Source: Schlesneria paludicola DSM 18645 (GTDB lineage Bacteria; Planctomycetota; Planctomycetia; Planctomycetales; Planctomycetaceae). From it: a stretch of 64,000 bases of DNA. Below, one piece after another: positions 28,433 through 37,943 of this stretch. The notes below the pieces were generated by a model. That model ran no database searches and was not told where the DNA came from. It saw only the letters and a list, made by a program, of their open reading frames with translations. Location: positions 248,353-312,352 of the forward strand of contig NZ_JH636437.1 in assembly GCF_000255655.1 (NCBI RefSeq), written 5' to 3'. A program made the position numbers and the translations under genes. Position 1 is the first letter of the stretch. Each line of letters begins with the position of its first letter.

Positions 28433-29926
28433 TCAAATCTCGCCGAAGAACCGTCGGGCACATTCGTCAACCAATTCCGCCGTCAGTGCGATCGGACGTT
28501 CGCGATAACGGCTGATGGACTGCGCCATGTCGATCAGATCGCGAGGATCGCTCGAACGCGGCGTTCGTCCCTGATCGTAATACTTCTGAAAGAGCGAGCT
28601 GACCGTCGACTCGTCATAAGGAATGTCGCGCTGACTGCATACCATTTGGAAGATGGACGTATACAAATCCCGGGTGGGTGGATTGATGCGAATCTTGTGC
28701 TTGATCCGCCGCAAGAACGCATCATCCACCAGATCTTTCGGATCGAGATTCGTCGAGAAGATGATCAACTGCTCGAACGGCAACATGAATTTCCGGCCCG
28801 TGGCCAGCGTCAAGTAGTCGACGCGTTCCTCAAGCGGAACAATCCAGCGGTTCAGCAAGTCCTTGGGACGGACAATCTGTCGTCCGAAGTCGTCGATCAG
28901 GAACACGCCGCCGTTGGCCTTGATATGCAAAGGAGCATTGTAATAGTTCGCGGTCTTGCTGTATTGCAGTTCCAGCATGTCCAGAGACAGTTCGCCACCC
29001 GTGACCACGACCGGGCGCTTGATCCGACGCCAGCGTAAATCGACCGGCCCGTCGTGAACCACATAACTCGACTGCTCGTTCGAGCCCGTTGCAAAGCCGC
29101 GTTGCGACAGATCGGCATCGTCTGTCGTTTGATGAATCCCCGGATCATAGACCGTGATGATGCTGTTTTCGGCCAGGATCGCATACGGAACGTAGATCTC
29201 GCCGCCGAACGTATTCAGGAATCGTCCCAGCCCTTTGGCGATCACCGTCTTGCCGTTACCGGGAGGACCGTGAACGAAGATCGACTTGCCGCTGCAGACC
29301 GCCGGTCCGAGTTCATCAAGCATTTCGGGCTGGACCACGAAATCTTGAAACGCGCTGCGCAAGGCCGCCGATGTGCAGGGAGTGCCCGTCACATGCTGCA
29401 GGCGGCAGTGCTCGATATACTGTTCGAGCGGCACGGGGGCCGGTCCGACGTAACGGCAATTCTCGAATGAATCACGGGCACGGGCACGACCCATTTCGGT
29501 CAACGCAAATCGGTACGAGATCCGCCCGACCACATCGCCCGATGCAACCTCCACTAGTTTCTGGTCGCGCAGCACGCGCAGTGACTCGTCCAGGATGGCG
29601 AACGGCAGTCGCGTGGAACGACTAAGGTCCGATCCCTGCAAGACACCCTGCACATACAGCGTCTTCAGGACCAGATCACAAAGCTGTCCCATTGACAGCC
29701 CCGAGTCGGCCAGCGTCAAGGGACTTCGTGGTGGCGGCGCCGGTGCCACTTGCCCCTTCGTCAATTCGCGCGGACGGGGCATGGGTGTCGATGCCGGCAC
29801 CGCTTCCGGTACGGGTTCGACCGCAGTCTGATTCGAAAACAAGTCGGCGTAAAGATCATAGACCTGTGGTGAACTGACGCGTGGGCGACTTGCCAAGTCA
29901 GGCGTCGATGACCGATTCAATGACAT
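28433..29926 (-). CDS. AAA ATPase with N-terminal winged-helix region
   Basis: A 497-residue protein. A Pro-rich N-terminal 75 residues leads into a winged-helix-like segment (about 75-150, LSMGQLCDLVLKTLYVQGVL, FAILDESLRVLRDQKLVEV). The AAA domain has Walker A GPPGNGKT (about 223-230), Walker B-type GGVFLIDDFG, IIFSTNLDPKD as sensor 1 and DAFLRRIKHKI as the arginine-finger region. The pattern resembles AAA ATPases found next to pilus or secretion genes in planctomycetes, but I cannot tie it to a named family. It is preceded by a secreted protein and followed by a TPR lipoprotein, so the three probably act together. Cytosolic. Confidence 0.85.
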   Translation of the reverse strand: MSLNRSSTPDLASRPRVSSPQVYDLYADLFSNQTAVEPVPEAVPASTPMPRPRELTKGQVAPAPPPRSPLTLADSGLSMGQLCDLVLKTLYVQGVLQGSDLSRSTRLPFAILDESLRVLRDQKLVEVASGDVVGRISYRFALTEMGRARARDSFENCRYVGPAPVPLEQYIEHCRLQHVTGTPCTSAALRSAFQDFVVQPEMLDELGPAVCSGKSIFVHGPPGNGKTVIAKGLGRFLNTFGGEIYVPYAILAENSIITVYDPGIHQTTDDADLSQRGFATGSNEQSSYVVHDGPVDLRWRRIKRPVVVTGGELSLDMLELQYSKTANYYNAPLHIKANGGVFLIDDFGRQIVRPKDLLNRWIVPLEERVDYLTLATGRKFMLPFEQLIIFSTNLDPKDLVDDAFLRRIKHKIRINPPTRDLYTSIFQMVCSQRDIPYDESTVSSLFQKYYDQGRTPRSSDPRDLIDMAQSISRYRERPIALTAELVDECARRFFGEI

Positions 29927-30154
29927 CGGCGGTCTCTCTCTGCGGAAGGTTCTCGATCGGAAGAATCCCCTCGGGATTCTGAGGAAGCGGCATCCTGCCG
30001 AATCCTTTGCATCGCACTGGTGTTCGAGTCACAGAAACGCGCCACTCGAACTTCTTGCGGGACACGAGTGCATTGTCACATCGAAATCTTGGGGGCCGGG
30101 GTTGATGGGCCTTGCCGAAACCCCGGCACTTCCAGCGACAGCGTCGCTGTGCCC

Positions 30155-30901
30155 CTAACGCGATGGACCGTTCGTTGGGTTCGCGGTTGTCGTTGAACCC
30201 GCTCCACCGGTTGGTCCACCCGCACCCCCGGGCACCCCACCACCTGCTCCGGCCCCCGCCGTCGCGGCCCCGATGTAGAACAGTCGCGGACGTGGAATAC
30301 TCTGTAGCTCAAGCTGGCGGATGCGATCCACTTCGACGGCTGGCCGCCCTTCGAACGAATCGAATCGCGCCAGAATCACGGGAGGATTCACAATCCCCGA
30401 TTCTCGATAGAACTGCTCCGCCAGTTCGACGCGCGATTGCCCGACTTCCGCCGTACCACCCTGTGCGACATAGACGGTCCGATGCTGGGCGGGGACCGTT
30501 TGGGCGACCCAAAGCAAATGGTTTCGACCTCCGTCGGTCAACTGTTGAGTGTCGGCGTTGAAGTGGTAGTCGTGCAACGTCGTGGCGGTCACCCAGCCCC
30601 CTGCGGCCTGCAGATCGAGCAGGTTCCGCATGTACGATTGGTCTTCGCAATTGTGCGGATGGGGCCAATAGTGGGCGTAGTGGTAAGTGTGTGCTGCGGT
30701 TGCCTTACGGCCGACGGGGCGGGGATACGGTGGCCACAGTTTTCCGTGTGATTCGACCTGCCGGGCACCCGGGGGATCGCAAGCACGCTCGGCGTACCAG
30801 GCACGTGTGTAGGGGAATGGACCTCCTGCACACGCCACACTCGAAAGCCCGACGGAAGCCAATCCGGTCAAGAGGACCTTCTGCCATGCAGCTCCGCTCA
30901 T
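30155..30901 (-). CDS. Secreted protein with Gly-rich tail, unknown function
   Basis: A 248-residue protein from the ATG at 30901 (GGAG 8 bases upstream), although the frame extends to 31024. A signal peptide ends VACAGG. The mature part has a Tyr/His-rich start with KATAAHTYHYAHYWPHPHNC, then an alpha/beta domain with SQSRVELAEQFYRESG-like helices and VDRIRQLELQSIPRPRLFYIG, and a Gly/Ala/Thr-rich disordered end. The middle somewhat recalls OmpA-like peptidoglycan-binding domains but I am not confident. It lies 228 bases upstream of the AAA ATPase gene in the same direction. Confidence 0.7.
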   Translation of the reverse strand: MSGAAWQKVLLTGLASVGLSSVACAGGPFPYTRAWYAERACDPPGARQVESHGKLWPPYPRPVGRKATAAHTYHYAHYWPHPHNCEDQSYMRNLLDLQAAGGWVTATTLHDYHFNADTQQLTDGGRNHLLWVAQTVPAQHRTVYVAQGGTAEVGQSRVELAEQFYRESGIVNPPVILARFDSFEGRPAVEVDRIRQLELQSIPRPRLFYIGAATAGAGAGGGVPGGAGGPTGGAGSTTTANPTNGPSR

Positions 30902-31467
30902 CGTCTCGCTCCAGTCACATCCTGTGTTCTGTTGAACCTCTGCGGTCCGTCCGTCGAATGGCCCTGGAACATCCCACTCCAGCCCGGCGCGATTTTTGCG
31001 CGGACAATTCGACTCATCCTGCATATCGGCTCACCTCTGAAGGTCCATGACGGAATGCCCTTCAGCCCGCAACGTCAACCGACTCCACGTAGTTCGGCCA
31101 GTGAACGTGTGTGCCTGTTCAGGCGACTTTGCCGCAATCTTCACATCAGGATGGAGCAGCAATTCCAAAATCTGTCGGAATCCGCCTTCGGAACCGGCAG
31201 ATCTTGCTGGAGTGGGCCATGGGGCGCTCAAGACGTTGCGGACCGTCCAACCAAAGGGGACAGGGAAGTGTCTGACACGATTTGATGCGTGACGAATTTC
31301 GTGTTTCACGCGCAATCCACTTGTCGACTTTGATGCGATCCGTGGAGATTCGCGTCTTGGCCTTTCGTCCAGACGTCCGAGCGGCGAAGATGTCTCTTTC
31401 CCCGCATGGGGTCCCTTGGGGCCCCACAGCGAAGTTTGCCCCATGATCGAGCCAGACGACGAATAAC
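30902..31467. other. Gene-free stretch between divergent genes
   Basis: No supportable gene. It contains the sequence AAAGGGGACAGG and an adjacent self-complementary GTGTCTGACAC (about 31253-31285), which resembles part of the REP-like family. Promoters for the two divergent genes must lie here but were not resolved. I did not see a preQ1 riboswitch pattern ahead of queE. Confidence 0.5.
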
Positions 31468-32148
31468 GTGCGAATCGCAGAGGTCTTTCATTCAATTCAG
31501 GGAGAAGGTGAATTCGCGGGAACGCCGTCGGTGTTCGTACGAACGACGGGGTGCAACCTGCGCTGCTGGTTTTGCGACACCCCTTACACGTCGTTCCGGG
31601 CCGAGGGGCCAATTCGCGATTGGCGAGACGTTCTGAGCGAGGTGTTGGCCGTGGATTGCGCGCATGTCGTACTGACGGGCGGTGAGCCGCTGTTGCAGCC
31701 CGAAATCGTACCCCTTGCCGAAGCGCTGCGTCGGGAAGGCCGCGTGGTGACCGTGGAAACGGCGGGAACCGTCTTCCGTCCCGTCGAGTCGGATCTGATG
31801 TCGATCAGCCCGAAGCTGTCGAACTCGACGCCGCTCACCTCCGCCCGCTGGCGAGAACGCCATGATCGTGATCGCGATCAGCCCCACGTCATTCGACAGT
31901 TGATGAACGCGTCGCGGTTTCAATTGAAATTTGTCGTCGATCAACCCGCCGATTTGGACGAGATCGTCCGATATCTCGCGAGATTTCCCGAGGTACCACG
32001 CGAGTGCGTCTGGCTGATGCCTCAGGGAACGCAACAATCCGATCTGGTCGAAAAGGCGATCTGGCTTGCACCGGCCGCCGCGCGACTCGGACATCGATTC
32101 TGCCCCCGCATGCAGATCGAATTGTTCGGCAGTGTCCGCGGGACCTGA
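31468..32148 (+). CDS. queE: 7-carboxy-7-deazaguanine synthase
   Basis: A 226-residue radical-SAM enzyme starting with GTG at 31468. The cluster motif CNLRCWFC supplies Cys29, Cys33 and Cys36. FHSIQGEGEFAGTPSVFVR before it and VVLTGGEPLLQPE after it are the QueE hallmarks. It converts 6-carboxy-tetrahydropterin to 7-carboxy-7-deazaguanine in queuosine synthesis. The other queuosine genes are not adjacent. The start lies at the canonical N-terminus (MRIAEVFHSIQGEG). Confidence 0.93.
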   Translation: MRIAEVFHSIQGEGEFAGTPSVFVRTTGCNLRCWFCDTPYTSFRAEGPIRDWRDVLSEVLAVDCAHVVLTGGEPLLQPEIVPLAEALRREGRVVTVETAGTVFRPVESDLMSISPKLSNSTPLTSARWRERHDRDRDQPHVIRQLMNASRFQLKFVVDQPADLDEIVRYLARFPEVPRECVWLMPQGTQQSDLVEKAIWLAPAAARLGHRFCPRMQIELFGSVRGT

Positions 32149-32343
32149 GACTCGAGTTCTCTCCCGGCTGGATCAATGTGCCACGGGCACCGCAAGGTGT
32201 GAATTGGTTTCCTACCAATCTTGGGTCCGGCCCACCTCCACTACGGAAGATGCCTCTGGAATTCTCGATTTTGGGCGGCCAGAATGGAAGAGACGTCCTT
32301 TCTCTTGTTCGACAGCTCGCGCCAATCGACGAAAGGGGTTCTC

Positions 32344-34452
32344 ATGTCTAAGTTCAAATCGGAGCAAATTCGCAATATTGTGCTTGTCGGCCATGGTGCC
32401 GTCGGAAAAACAACGCTCGCCGATCAATTGCTGTTTAAGGCGGGAGTCGGTTCCCGAGCCGGCTCCGTCGATGATGGCACCAGTCTGCTCGATACGGACG
32501 AAGAGGCCAAGCAGCATCACTTCTCGATCTCGTCGGCCATGGTGCATTTCGAACATCATGGGTTGCGCGTCAACGTCATCGACACGCCCGGATACCCCGA
32601 TTTCGTCGGCGAGGTGATCAGCGCGATCTGCGCGGCCGAGACGGCGCTGATCACGATGAGTGCAACGGCGGGAATCGAAGCCAACACGCGACGCACGTTT
32701 GAACTTGCTGGCCAGGCCCACCTGGCGCGCATGATCGTGATCAATAAACTGGACCAGGAAAACATCGACTTCGCCCGGCTCGTTGAATCGATTCAAGATT
32801 CGTTTGGCAAGAATTGTGTGCCGATGAATGTTCCTTGTGGTATCGGCACCAAGTTTCATGCGGTCAAAAGTACGTTGACCTCCCACGCAGGGAAGAACGG
32901 CTCTATTGTTGATCCGGCGGTGTATGGTTCATCGGTCATGGACATCATTGCCGAGACCGACGATGAACTGATGGAACGCTATCTCGAAGGAATCGAACTG
33001 ACCTCCGATGAAGTCCTGGGCGGGGTCAGCAAAGCCATCGCCTCGGGAGCACTCATACCCATCCTGTGCGTCTGCGCCAAAACAGGGATTGGGGTGCCTG
33101 AGTTGATGGATGCCATCACGGACTTCGCGTTGGCGCCAGGGGAACTGGTTCGGCACGCGACGGAAGAATCGGGTGTGGATGTGGAAGTGGCCGCCGCCGA
33201 AGATGCGCCGTTCGTTGCTCAGGTCTTCAAGACGCGGATCGATCCGTTCGTGTCGAAGATGAGCTTCATTCGCGTGATGTCAGGCCGGCTGCTGAAGGAT
33301 TCGATGGTCAAAGACATGCGCACGGGGCGTGGGGTCAAGATCCACCAGTTGCTTGACGTGCAAGGTGGGCACGTCGAAACCGTCGACGAGGCCCATGCGG
33401 GCGATGTCGTCGTCGTGGCAAAGATCGATGAATTTCAGGTGGGGGACACCCTGGTCAACGGTGATCGAGGCGTCACGCTGCCCCGGATGATCTTCCCCAC
33501 TCCCATGATCGGTCTGGCCGTCGAACCGAAAAGCCGTTCCGATCAGCAGAAGATTTCGGGCGCGCTGCACAAGATCGAAGAAGAAGACCCGACGTTCCGA
33601 ATCACCCGCGATCCGCAGACGCACGAAATGGTCATGCGAGGAATGAGCGATCTGCATCTGCAAATCGTGCAGGAGCGGCTCCACAAACGGGATAAGGTGG
33701 ATGTCGTCACGCATGCTCCCAAAGTTCCCTACCGAGAAACCATCGTCAGTCGTGCCGAAGGCTCCTACCGCCATAAGAAGCAGTCGGGTGGTTCCGGTCA
33801 GTTTGCCGAGGTTCATTTGCGATTGTACGCGCTGCCGCAAGACATCGACCCCAGTACCTATTTCACGCGTGAGCATTTCGAGAGCCTGCGTTCACACCAC
33901 TACGATTCCGAGCTGAATTTCGCATTTCTCGACTGCGTCACCGGTGGTTCCGTTCCCAATCAATTCATCCCCGCCGTCGAAAAGGGCGTGCGCGAACGAA
34001 TGGAACGAGGCGTCCTGGCAGGTTACCAAGTCCAGGATCTGGCGGTTGCCCTCTTCTTCGGGAAGGATCACCCCGTCGACAGCAATGAAGCCGCCTTCCG
34101 CACGGCGGCGAGCAACTGTTTCCGCGACGTTTTCAAGAACGCCAAACCCTCACTGCTCGAACCAATCATGCATCTGGAAATTACCGTCCCAGGCGAGAAG
34201 CTGGGCGATATCACCGGCGACCTGAATACACGCCGGGGTCGAATGGAAGGGATGGACTCACTTCCTGGCGGGATGCAGACCGTCCATGCGCGGGCTCCTC
34301 TGGCTGAATTGATGACCTACGCCCGCTCACTATCCAGCATGACGGGCGGCCAAGGTTCATACACCATGCAGTTCAGTCATTACGAACCGGTACCGCCGAA
34401 CGAACAACACAAGATCATCTCCGCCGCGCGCATGGCCGAGGACGAAGAGTGA
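32344..34452 (+). CDS. Elongation factor G-like GTPase
   Basis: A 702-residue translational GTPase; the ATG at 32344 follows AAGGGG, and the frame further upstream has no homology. The P-loop is GHGAVGKTT (residues 16-24) rather than the GHIDAGKTT of canonical EF-G. G3 is DTPGYPDF and G4 NKLD. The switch-I region reads EEAKQHHFSISSA instead of the invariant ERGITI. Domains II to V are present through GSYTMQFSHYEPVP at the C-terminus. These features match the EF-G-like paralogues (EF-G2-like) found beside a normal fusA. A role in ribosome translocation or recycling under special conditions is inferred. Confidence 0.9.
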   Translation: MSKFKSEQIRNIVLVGHGAVGKTTLADQLLFKAGVGSRAGSVDDGTSLLDTDEEAKQHHFSISSAMVHFEHHGLRVNVIDTPGYPDFVGEVISAICAAETALITMSATAGIEANTRRTFELAGQAHLARMIVINKLDQENIDFARLVESIQDSFGKNCVPMNVPCGIGTKFHAVKSTLTSHAGKNGSIVDPAVYGSSVMDIIAETDDELMERYLEGIELTSDEVLGGVSKAIASGALIPILCVCAKTGIGVPELMDAITDFALAPGELVRHATEESGVDVEVAAAEDAPFVAQVFKTRIDPFVSKMSFIRVMSGRLLKDSMVKDMRTGRGVKIHQLLDVQGGHVETVDEAHAGDVVVVAKIDEFQVGDTLVNGDRGVTLPRMIFPTPMIGLAVEPKSRSDQQKISGALHKIEEEDPTFRITRDPQTHEMVMRGMSDLHLQIVQERLHKRDKVDVVTHAPKVPYRETIVSRAEGSYRHKKQSGGSGQFAEVHLRLYALPQDIDPSTYFTREHFESLRSHHYDSELNFAFLDCVTGGSVPNQFIPAVEKGVRERMERGVLAGYQVQDLAVALFFGKDHPVDSNEAAFRTAASNCFRDVFKNAKPSLLEPIMHLEITVPGEKLGDITGDLNTRRGRMEGMDSLPGGMQTVHARAPLAELMTYARSLSSMTGGQGSYTMQFSHYEPVPPNEQHKIISAARMAEDEE

Positions 34453-34641
34453 GCGGGTTCAGAGCATCGTAAAAGCAGGGCAGGTGGACTTTAGCGCGAC
34501 CTAATACGAGGTGGTACACGATCGTATTCGGCGCCAATCGCATCAACGCACTCCTGCGAGGTGGCTGTCTGATGTCGTCGGTCCGATAAGATCTCAACCC
34601 GCAATTGACGACCATCCCATTCACCCGATACGGTTTCGGGT

Positions 34642-35940
34642 ATGAGCAGACAACGAACCGTCGTCGCCTCCGAACTCGACGAACTTCAATGCGATGCCTT
34701 TCGATACATCCTTCATGAAACCAATCCGAAAAACGGTTTGGTTGTTGATCGGACATCGCCGAACTGGCATGCCAGTATCGCCGCAGTTGGGATGGCACTC
34801 ACCGCGTATCCGGTCGCTGTCGAGCGAGGGTTCATCACCCGTGAAGCGGCCATCGAACGAACATTGACCACGTTACGCTTCTTCTGGAATAGCCATCAGG
34901 GTCCAGAGCCCGATGCGACCGGCCATCGCGGATTTTACTATCATTTTCTTGATATGCAGACCGGCCGTCGTGCCGTCAAGTCTGAATTGTCGACCGTCGA
35001 CACCGCAATCTTAATGGCCGGAATTCTGGTCGCGGCACTCTACTTCAGTGCGAAGACTCCGTCGGAACAAGAGATTGGGCAGTTGGCCGAAAAGCTCTAT
35101 GAGCGCGTCGACTGGCGTTGGGCACAAAACCGCGGCGCAACGGTCACGCACGGCTGGAAGCCGAAATCGGGATTTCTCAAGTTCCGCTGGGAGGGATACG
35201 ACGAAGCGCTCTTGTTGTATGTCCTCGGTTTGGGTTCGCCCACACACCCACTTACGGATGACTGTTACACGGCATGGGCATCGTCCTATGAATGGGCCTC
35301 TCACTATGGCATCGAATATTTGTCCGCAGGTCCCTTGTTCATTCATCAAATGTCGCATCTCTGGATCGATTTCCGCAAAATTCAGGACGCCTTCATGCGG
35401 GGCAAGGGGATCGACTATTTTGAAAATAGCCGACGGGCGACTTTGGTTCAGCAGAAGTACGCCATCGATAACCCACTGAAATTTGAGGAATATGGCGAGC
35501 ACTGCTGGGGAATCACCGCCAGCGATGGCCCTGGTCCCGGCACGAAAAAGATCAATGGGATTGAACGTAAGTTCTTCGATTACAAAGCACGTGGAGTTCC
35601 CAACGGGCCCGATGACGGCACGCTGGCACCTTGGGCCGTTGTTGCGTCGCTACCGTTCGCACCGGAAATTGTGCTTCCCGCCATCGATTTCCTGATTCAC
35701 GATGTGGAACTGAAGCACACAGGCCCCTACGGATTCAAGGCTTCTTATAACCCGACCCATCCTGCCATCAGAGCTGATCAGCCGTTTTGGATTTCACCGT
35801 GGCACTACGGTATCGATCAGGTTCCGATCGTTCTCATGATCGAAAACTATCGGTCGAATTTGATCTGGCAATTGACCAGGCACTGCCCCTACATCGTGAA
35901 CGGCCTGCGAAAAGCGGGCTTTCAGGGGGGCTGGATGTGA
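34642..35940 (+). CDS. Glucoamylase-family glycoside hydrolase (PF10091-like, GH144-like)
   Basis: A 432-residue protein of the (alpha/alpha)6-type family annotated as putative glucoamylase. Typical parts are the start SELDELQCDAFRYILHETNP, TGHRGFYYHFLDMQTG, ELSTVDTAILMAGILVA, GWKPKSGFLKFRWEGYDEA, FIHQMSHLWIDFR and EEYGEHCWGITASDGPGPG. GH144 endo-beta-1,2-glucanases belong to this group, so the substrate may be a beta-glucan rather than starch. No signal peptide is visible from the ATG at 34642, so export is doubtful or uses another route. It is alone, with gene-free DNA on both sides. Confidence 0.88.
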   Translation: MSRQRTVVASELDELQCDAFRYILHETNPKNGLVVDRTSPNWHASIAAVGMALTAYPVAVERGFITREAAIERTLTTLRFFWNSHQGPEPDATGHRGFYYHFLDMQTGRRAVKSELSTVDTAILMAGILVAALYFSAKTPSEQEIGQLAEKLYERVDWRWAQNRGATVTHGWKPKSGFLKFRWEGYDEALLLYVLGLGSPTHPLTDDCYTAWASSYEWASHYGIEYLSAGPLFIHQMSHLWIDFRKIQDAFMRGKGIDYFENSRRATLVQQKYAIDNPLKFEEYGEHCWGITASDGPGPGTKKINGIERKFFDYKARGVPNGPDDGTLAPWAVVASLPFAPEIVLPAIDFLIHDVELKHTGPYGFKASYNPTHPAIRADQPFWISPWHYGIDQVPIVLMIENYRSNLIWQLTRHCPYIVNGLRKAGFQGGWM

Positions 35941-36412
35941 CGCACGCATCCGTCACTCGCTGACGTTCAATGTCAGTCAGCCAAACCATGCGGTTCAGTT
36001 CGGCGACAACGCCTGTCTCAATCACCGTCGAAGCCGAGTCAGGACATCGGACTCAGCGGCGAGGTCGAATCGGGAAGAACCCTGTCACCTCGTCCACGTA
36101 CCTCATGAAGCCGCGATCACGACGAACATCGCGCGGCGCTTCTGAACGATCACCCTTGAGAATTTGGGTGAGTAAGAAAGCGGAGGAACTTTGCGCACCG
36201 TTCCGACTTCGAGGTCCGCAACAATCGTTGGTCCGATTCGAATTGGACCTTCACCATTTCGTCCCATCGTGACCTTAGTCACGGGAACAATACGAAAACA
36301 CGGCGAGCGCCACTCGACGTGAAATTCAATCGCGAGTAAGCAAGACGACGAGGTGCGCTGCCGAACACGGGCGGGTAATATCGTTAACGATCACCATCCT
36401 CCCACGCGAGGA
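35941..36412. other. Gene-free stretch
   Basis: No frame with family features, signal or good ribosome site was found, and no clear hairpin was noticed. Confidence 0.5.
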
Positions 36413-36622
36413 TCAAGAATTGACCGGCGTCGCGCGTCCCGATTTCTGATCAAGCATCTCGACCAGCTGGCGAATTTCGCTGAGTTCGTCTTTACGCTCT
36501 TCCGCGATCTTGTCAGGCGTGTCGCGAATCTCAAGCATCCGACTGCTTCGCACGAAACGCAGACCGCGGACCAGCAATTCACGTTGACGATCCGTCAGTT
36601 CCAAATGAAACAGGTCACTCAT
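36413..36622 (-). CDS. Small conserved planctomycete protein, unknown function
   Basis: A 69-residue protein from the ATG at 36622 (a codon at 36673 would add 17 residues). The sequence starts MSDLFHLELTDRQRELLVRG and continues with a basic stretch LRFVRSSRML and an acidic helical part EERKDELSEIRQLVEML. The regular charge pattern and start position look like a real helical protein. I believe similar short proteins are common in planctomycetes, but function is unknown. No ribosome site is obvious. Confidence 0.6.
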   Translation of the reverse strand: MSDLFHLELTDRQRELLVRGLRFVRSSRMLEIRDTPDKIAEERKDELSEIRQLVEMLDQKSGRATPVNS

Positions 36623-37280
36623 GGGATTGTCATCCGACAAACGGTGGAGGTCGAAATGCTTGCCGATCGTCATTTTATCGACAGAGCCACGGAAATATGC
36701 TAGTGGCGCAATCCCTGCTTCACAAGTATTCCGTCGCAGTCAAGGGCAAGACGCGATTTGGGAATCTCGCTCGTTCAGGCTCACCAGAGCGTTTCCCCAT
36801 TTTCGAGGAATGGCCCTGCGATTTCCACCGACGAAACATTTTCGTCACGCGCGTCTTTCGTCAACCGGACAACGGGGACGCTGTCCCACCAGCACAGCGT
36901 CCCCGCGGAAGTTATCATCGACGCAGCTCTCGGCAATCTTGGCCGGTTCTCAAGGTGTCACTTTTCCGACTACGACCGCTGAAGTTTGACTTCTGCCCCT
37001 TGCTTGCTGGCAGTTCATGGCGGTTCGGTAGGCTTTGGGGTTAAGGTGAAATCTTCCTGTCGCATCGAAAAATCCTTCAGATGCGAACGATTTCCAGACG
37101 AATCAATCTGGCGGAGTTGATGGATTTTTTCGTTTGCGCTGAATGCACGCCCCTGCCACCTCATTTGGACGCGCATTGATGCGTAAGGCCGTCCGCGGCG
37201 GACGCCGGTCATTTCCAATTCGAAAACATTCCACCAGCTCGGTTTACGACGCTCAATGACTTCGTGCCAGGAATGACGGA
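36623..37280. other. Gene-free stretch with a palindrome
   Basis: Overlapping frames here (for example 36697-37044 plus, 37015-37317 minus) lack support. It includes the perfect palindrome at 36873-36905. The promoter of the efflux operon should lie in the last part. Confidence 0.5.
36873..36905. repeat. Palindrome CGGGGACGCTGT/ACAGCGTCCCCG
   Basis: Perfect 12-bp arms (36873-36884 and 36894-36905) around a 9-base loop. The GGGGAC block recalls the REP-like family but the rest differs, so it may be a second family. Confidence 0.65.
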
Positions 37281-37943
37281 ATGGGCCCTGACGGTCAGTC
37301 TCGCGCGATGAATGCATCCGACAATTCAGCCGTTTTGATGGACGGACTGCTTCGCGCCGCCCAGATTGCTCGCTTTCGTTTCAATGACTGGCTCGGTCAT
37401 TTCGAATTGACGGAAGGTCGCCATGCCGTGTTGTCGGCATTGGTTCGCGCCGGGGACGGTGGTTGTTCGCAAGCGGAGCTGGCAGACAGCTTAGGTCAAT
37501 CCGAATCCAACGTCAGCACCTTGATCGAGCGCATGCAGCGTGACGGATTGGTAAGCCGTTCGCGTAGCGAGTTTGATCGGCGGAAACGCATTCTCCTCGT
37601 CACGGCGGCGGGGCGTACCAAGCTGGAATCGGTAGAAGCCCATCGTTCCGCCTGGGCCGCGCGCCTATTTCAGGGGATTTCGTTTGATGACCAAGCCCGG
37701 TTGTTCACGCTGCTGCAACGGCTTGGAAGCAGCCTGGAACCCGCCTTTGTGAGTGCGCTTCGTCAGGTCATTGTTCCGGCCGTGACGCCACCGGTCGTGC
37801 CGTCGACCGACAAGGTGCCGTCTGGAGCGGATCTTTCCGATCCCACGGGTGATCCCGCGACGCCACAATTTGCCTTACGGCGAATGTTGCTGTCACTCGG
37901 CTCCGTGACACGTAACGAATCGCGTGACAAGGAGGCTGCATGA
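37281..37943 (+). CDS. MarR-family transcriptional regulator
   Basis: A 220-residue protein with a winged helix-turn-helix at about residues 45-125: LTEGRHAVLSALVRAGDGG, CSQAELADSLGQSESNVSTL, IERMQRDGLVSRSRSEFDRR and KRILLVTAAGRTKL. The C-terminus is a longer than usual Pro/Thr-rich tail. The ATG at 37281 is used, with an ATG at 37308 as alternative. Its stop overlaps the start of the TolC-like gene in an ATGA arrangement, so it probably represses or controls this efflux operon in response to a small molecule. Confidence 0.88.
   Translation: MGPDGQSRAMNASDNSAVLMDGLLRAAQIARFRFNDWLGHFELTEGRHAVLSALVRAGDGGCSQAELADSLGQSESNVSTLIERMQRDGLVSRSRSEFDRRKRILLVTAAGRTKLESVEAHRSAWAARLFQGISFDDQARLFTLLQRLGSSLEPAFVSALRQVIVPAVTPPVVPSTDKVPSGADLSDPTGDPATPQFALRRMLLSLGSVTRNESRDKEAA
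37929..37935 (+). promoter_or_regulatory. Shine-Dalgarno AAGGAGG deciding the TolC-gene start
   Basis: A perfect AAGGAGG inside the last codons of the MarR gene precedes the ATG at 37940 (and a second ATG at 37943), supporting translation coupled to MarR. Confidence 0.8.

Noticed and set aside
31253-31285. A sixth full copy of the REP-like family
   Set aside because: Only the AAAGGGGACAGG part matches; the second arm is not complementary, so it was not counted as a copy.
37015-37317. A 100-residue minus-strand frame upstream of marR
   Set aside because: It overlaps the marR start, lacks a good ribosome site and shows no recognisable family.
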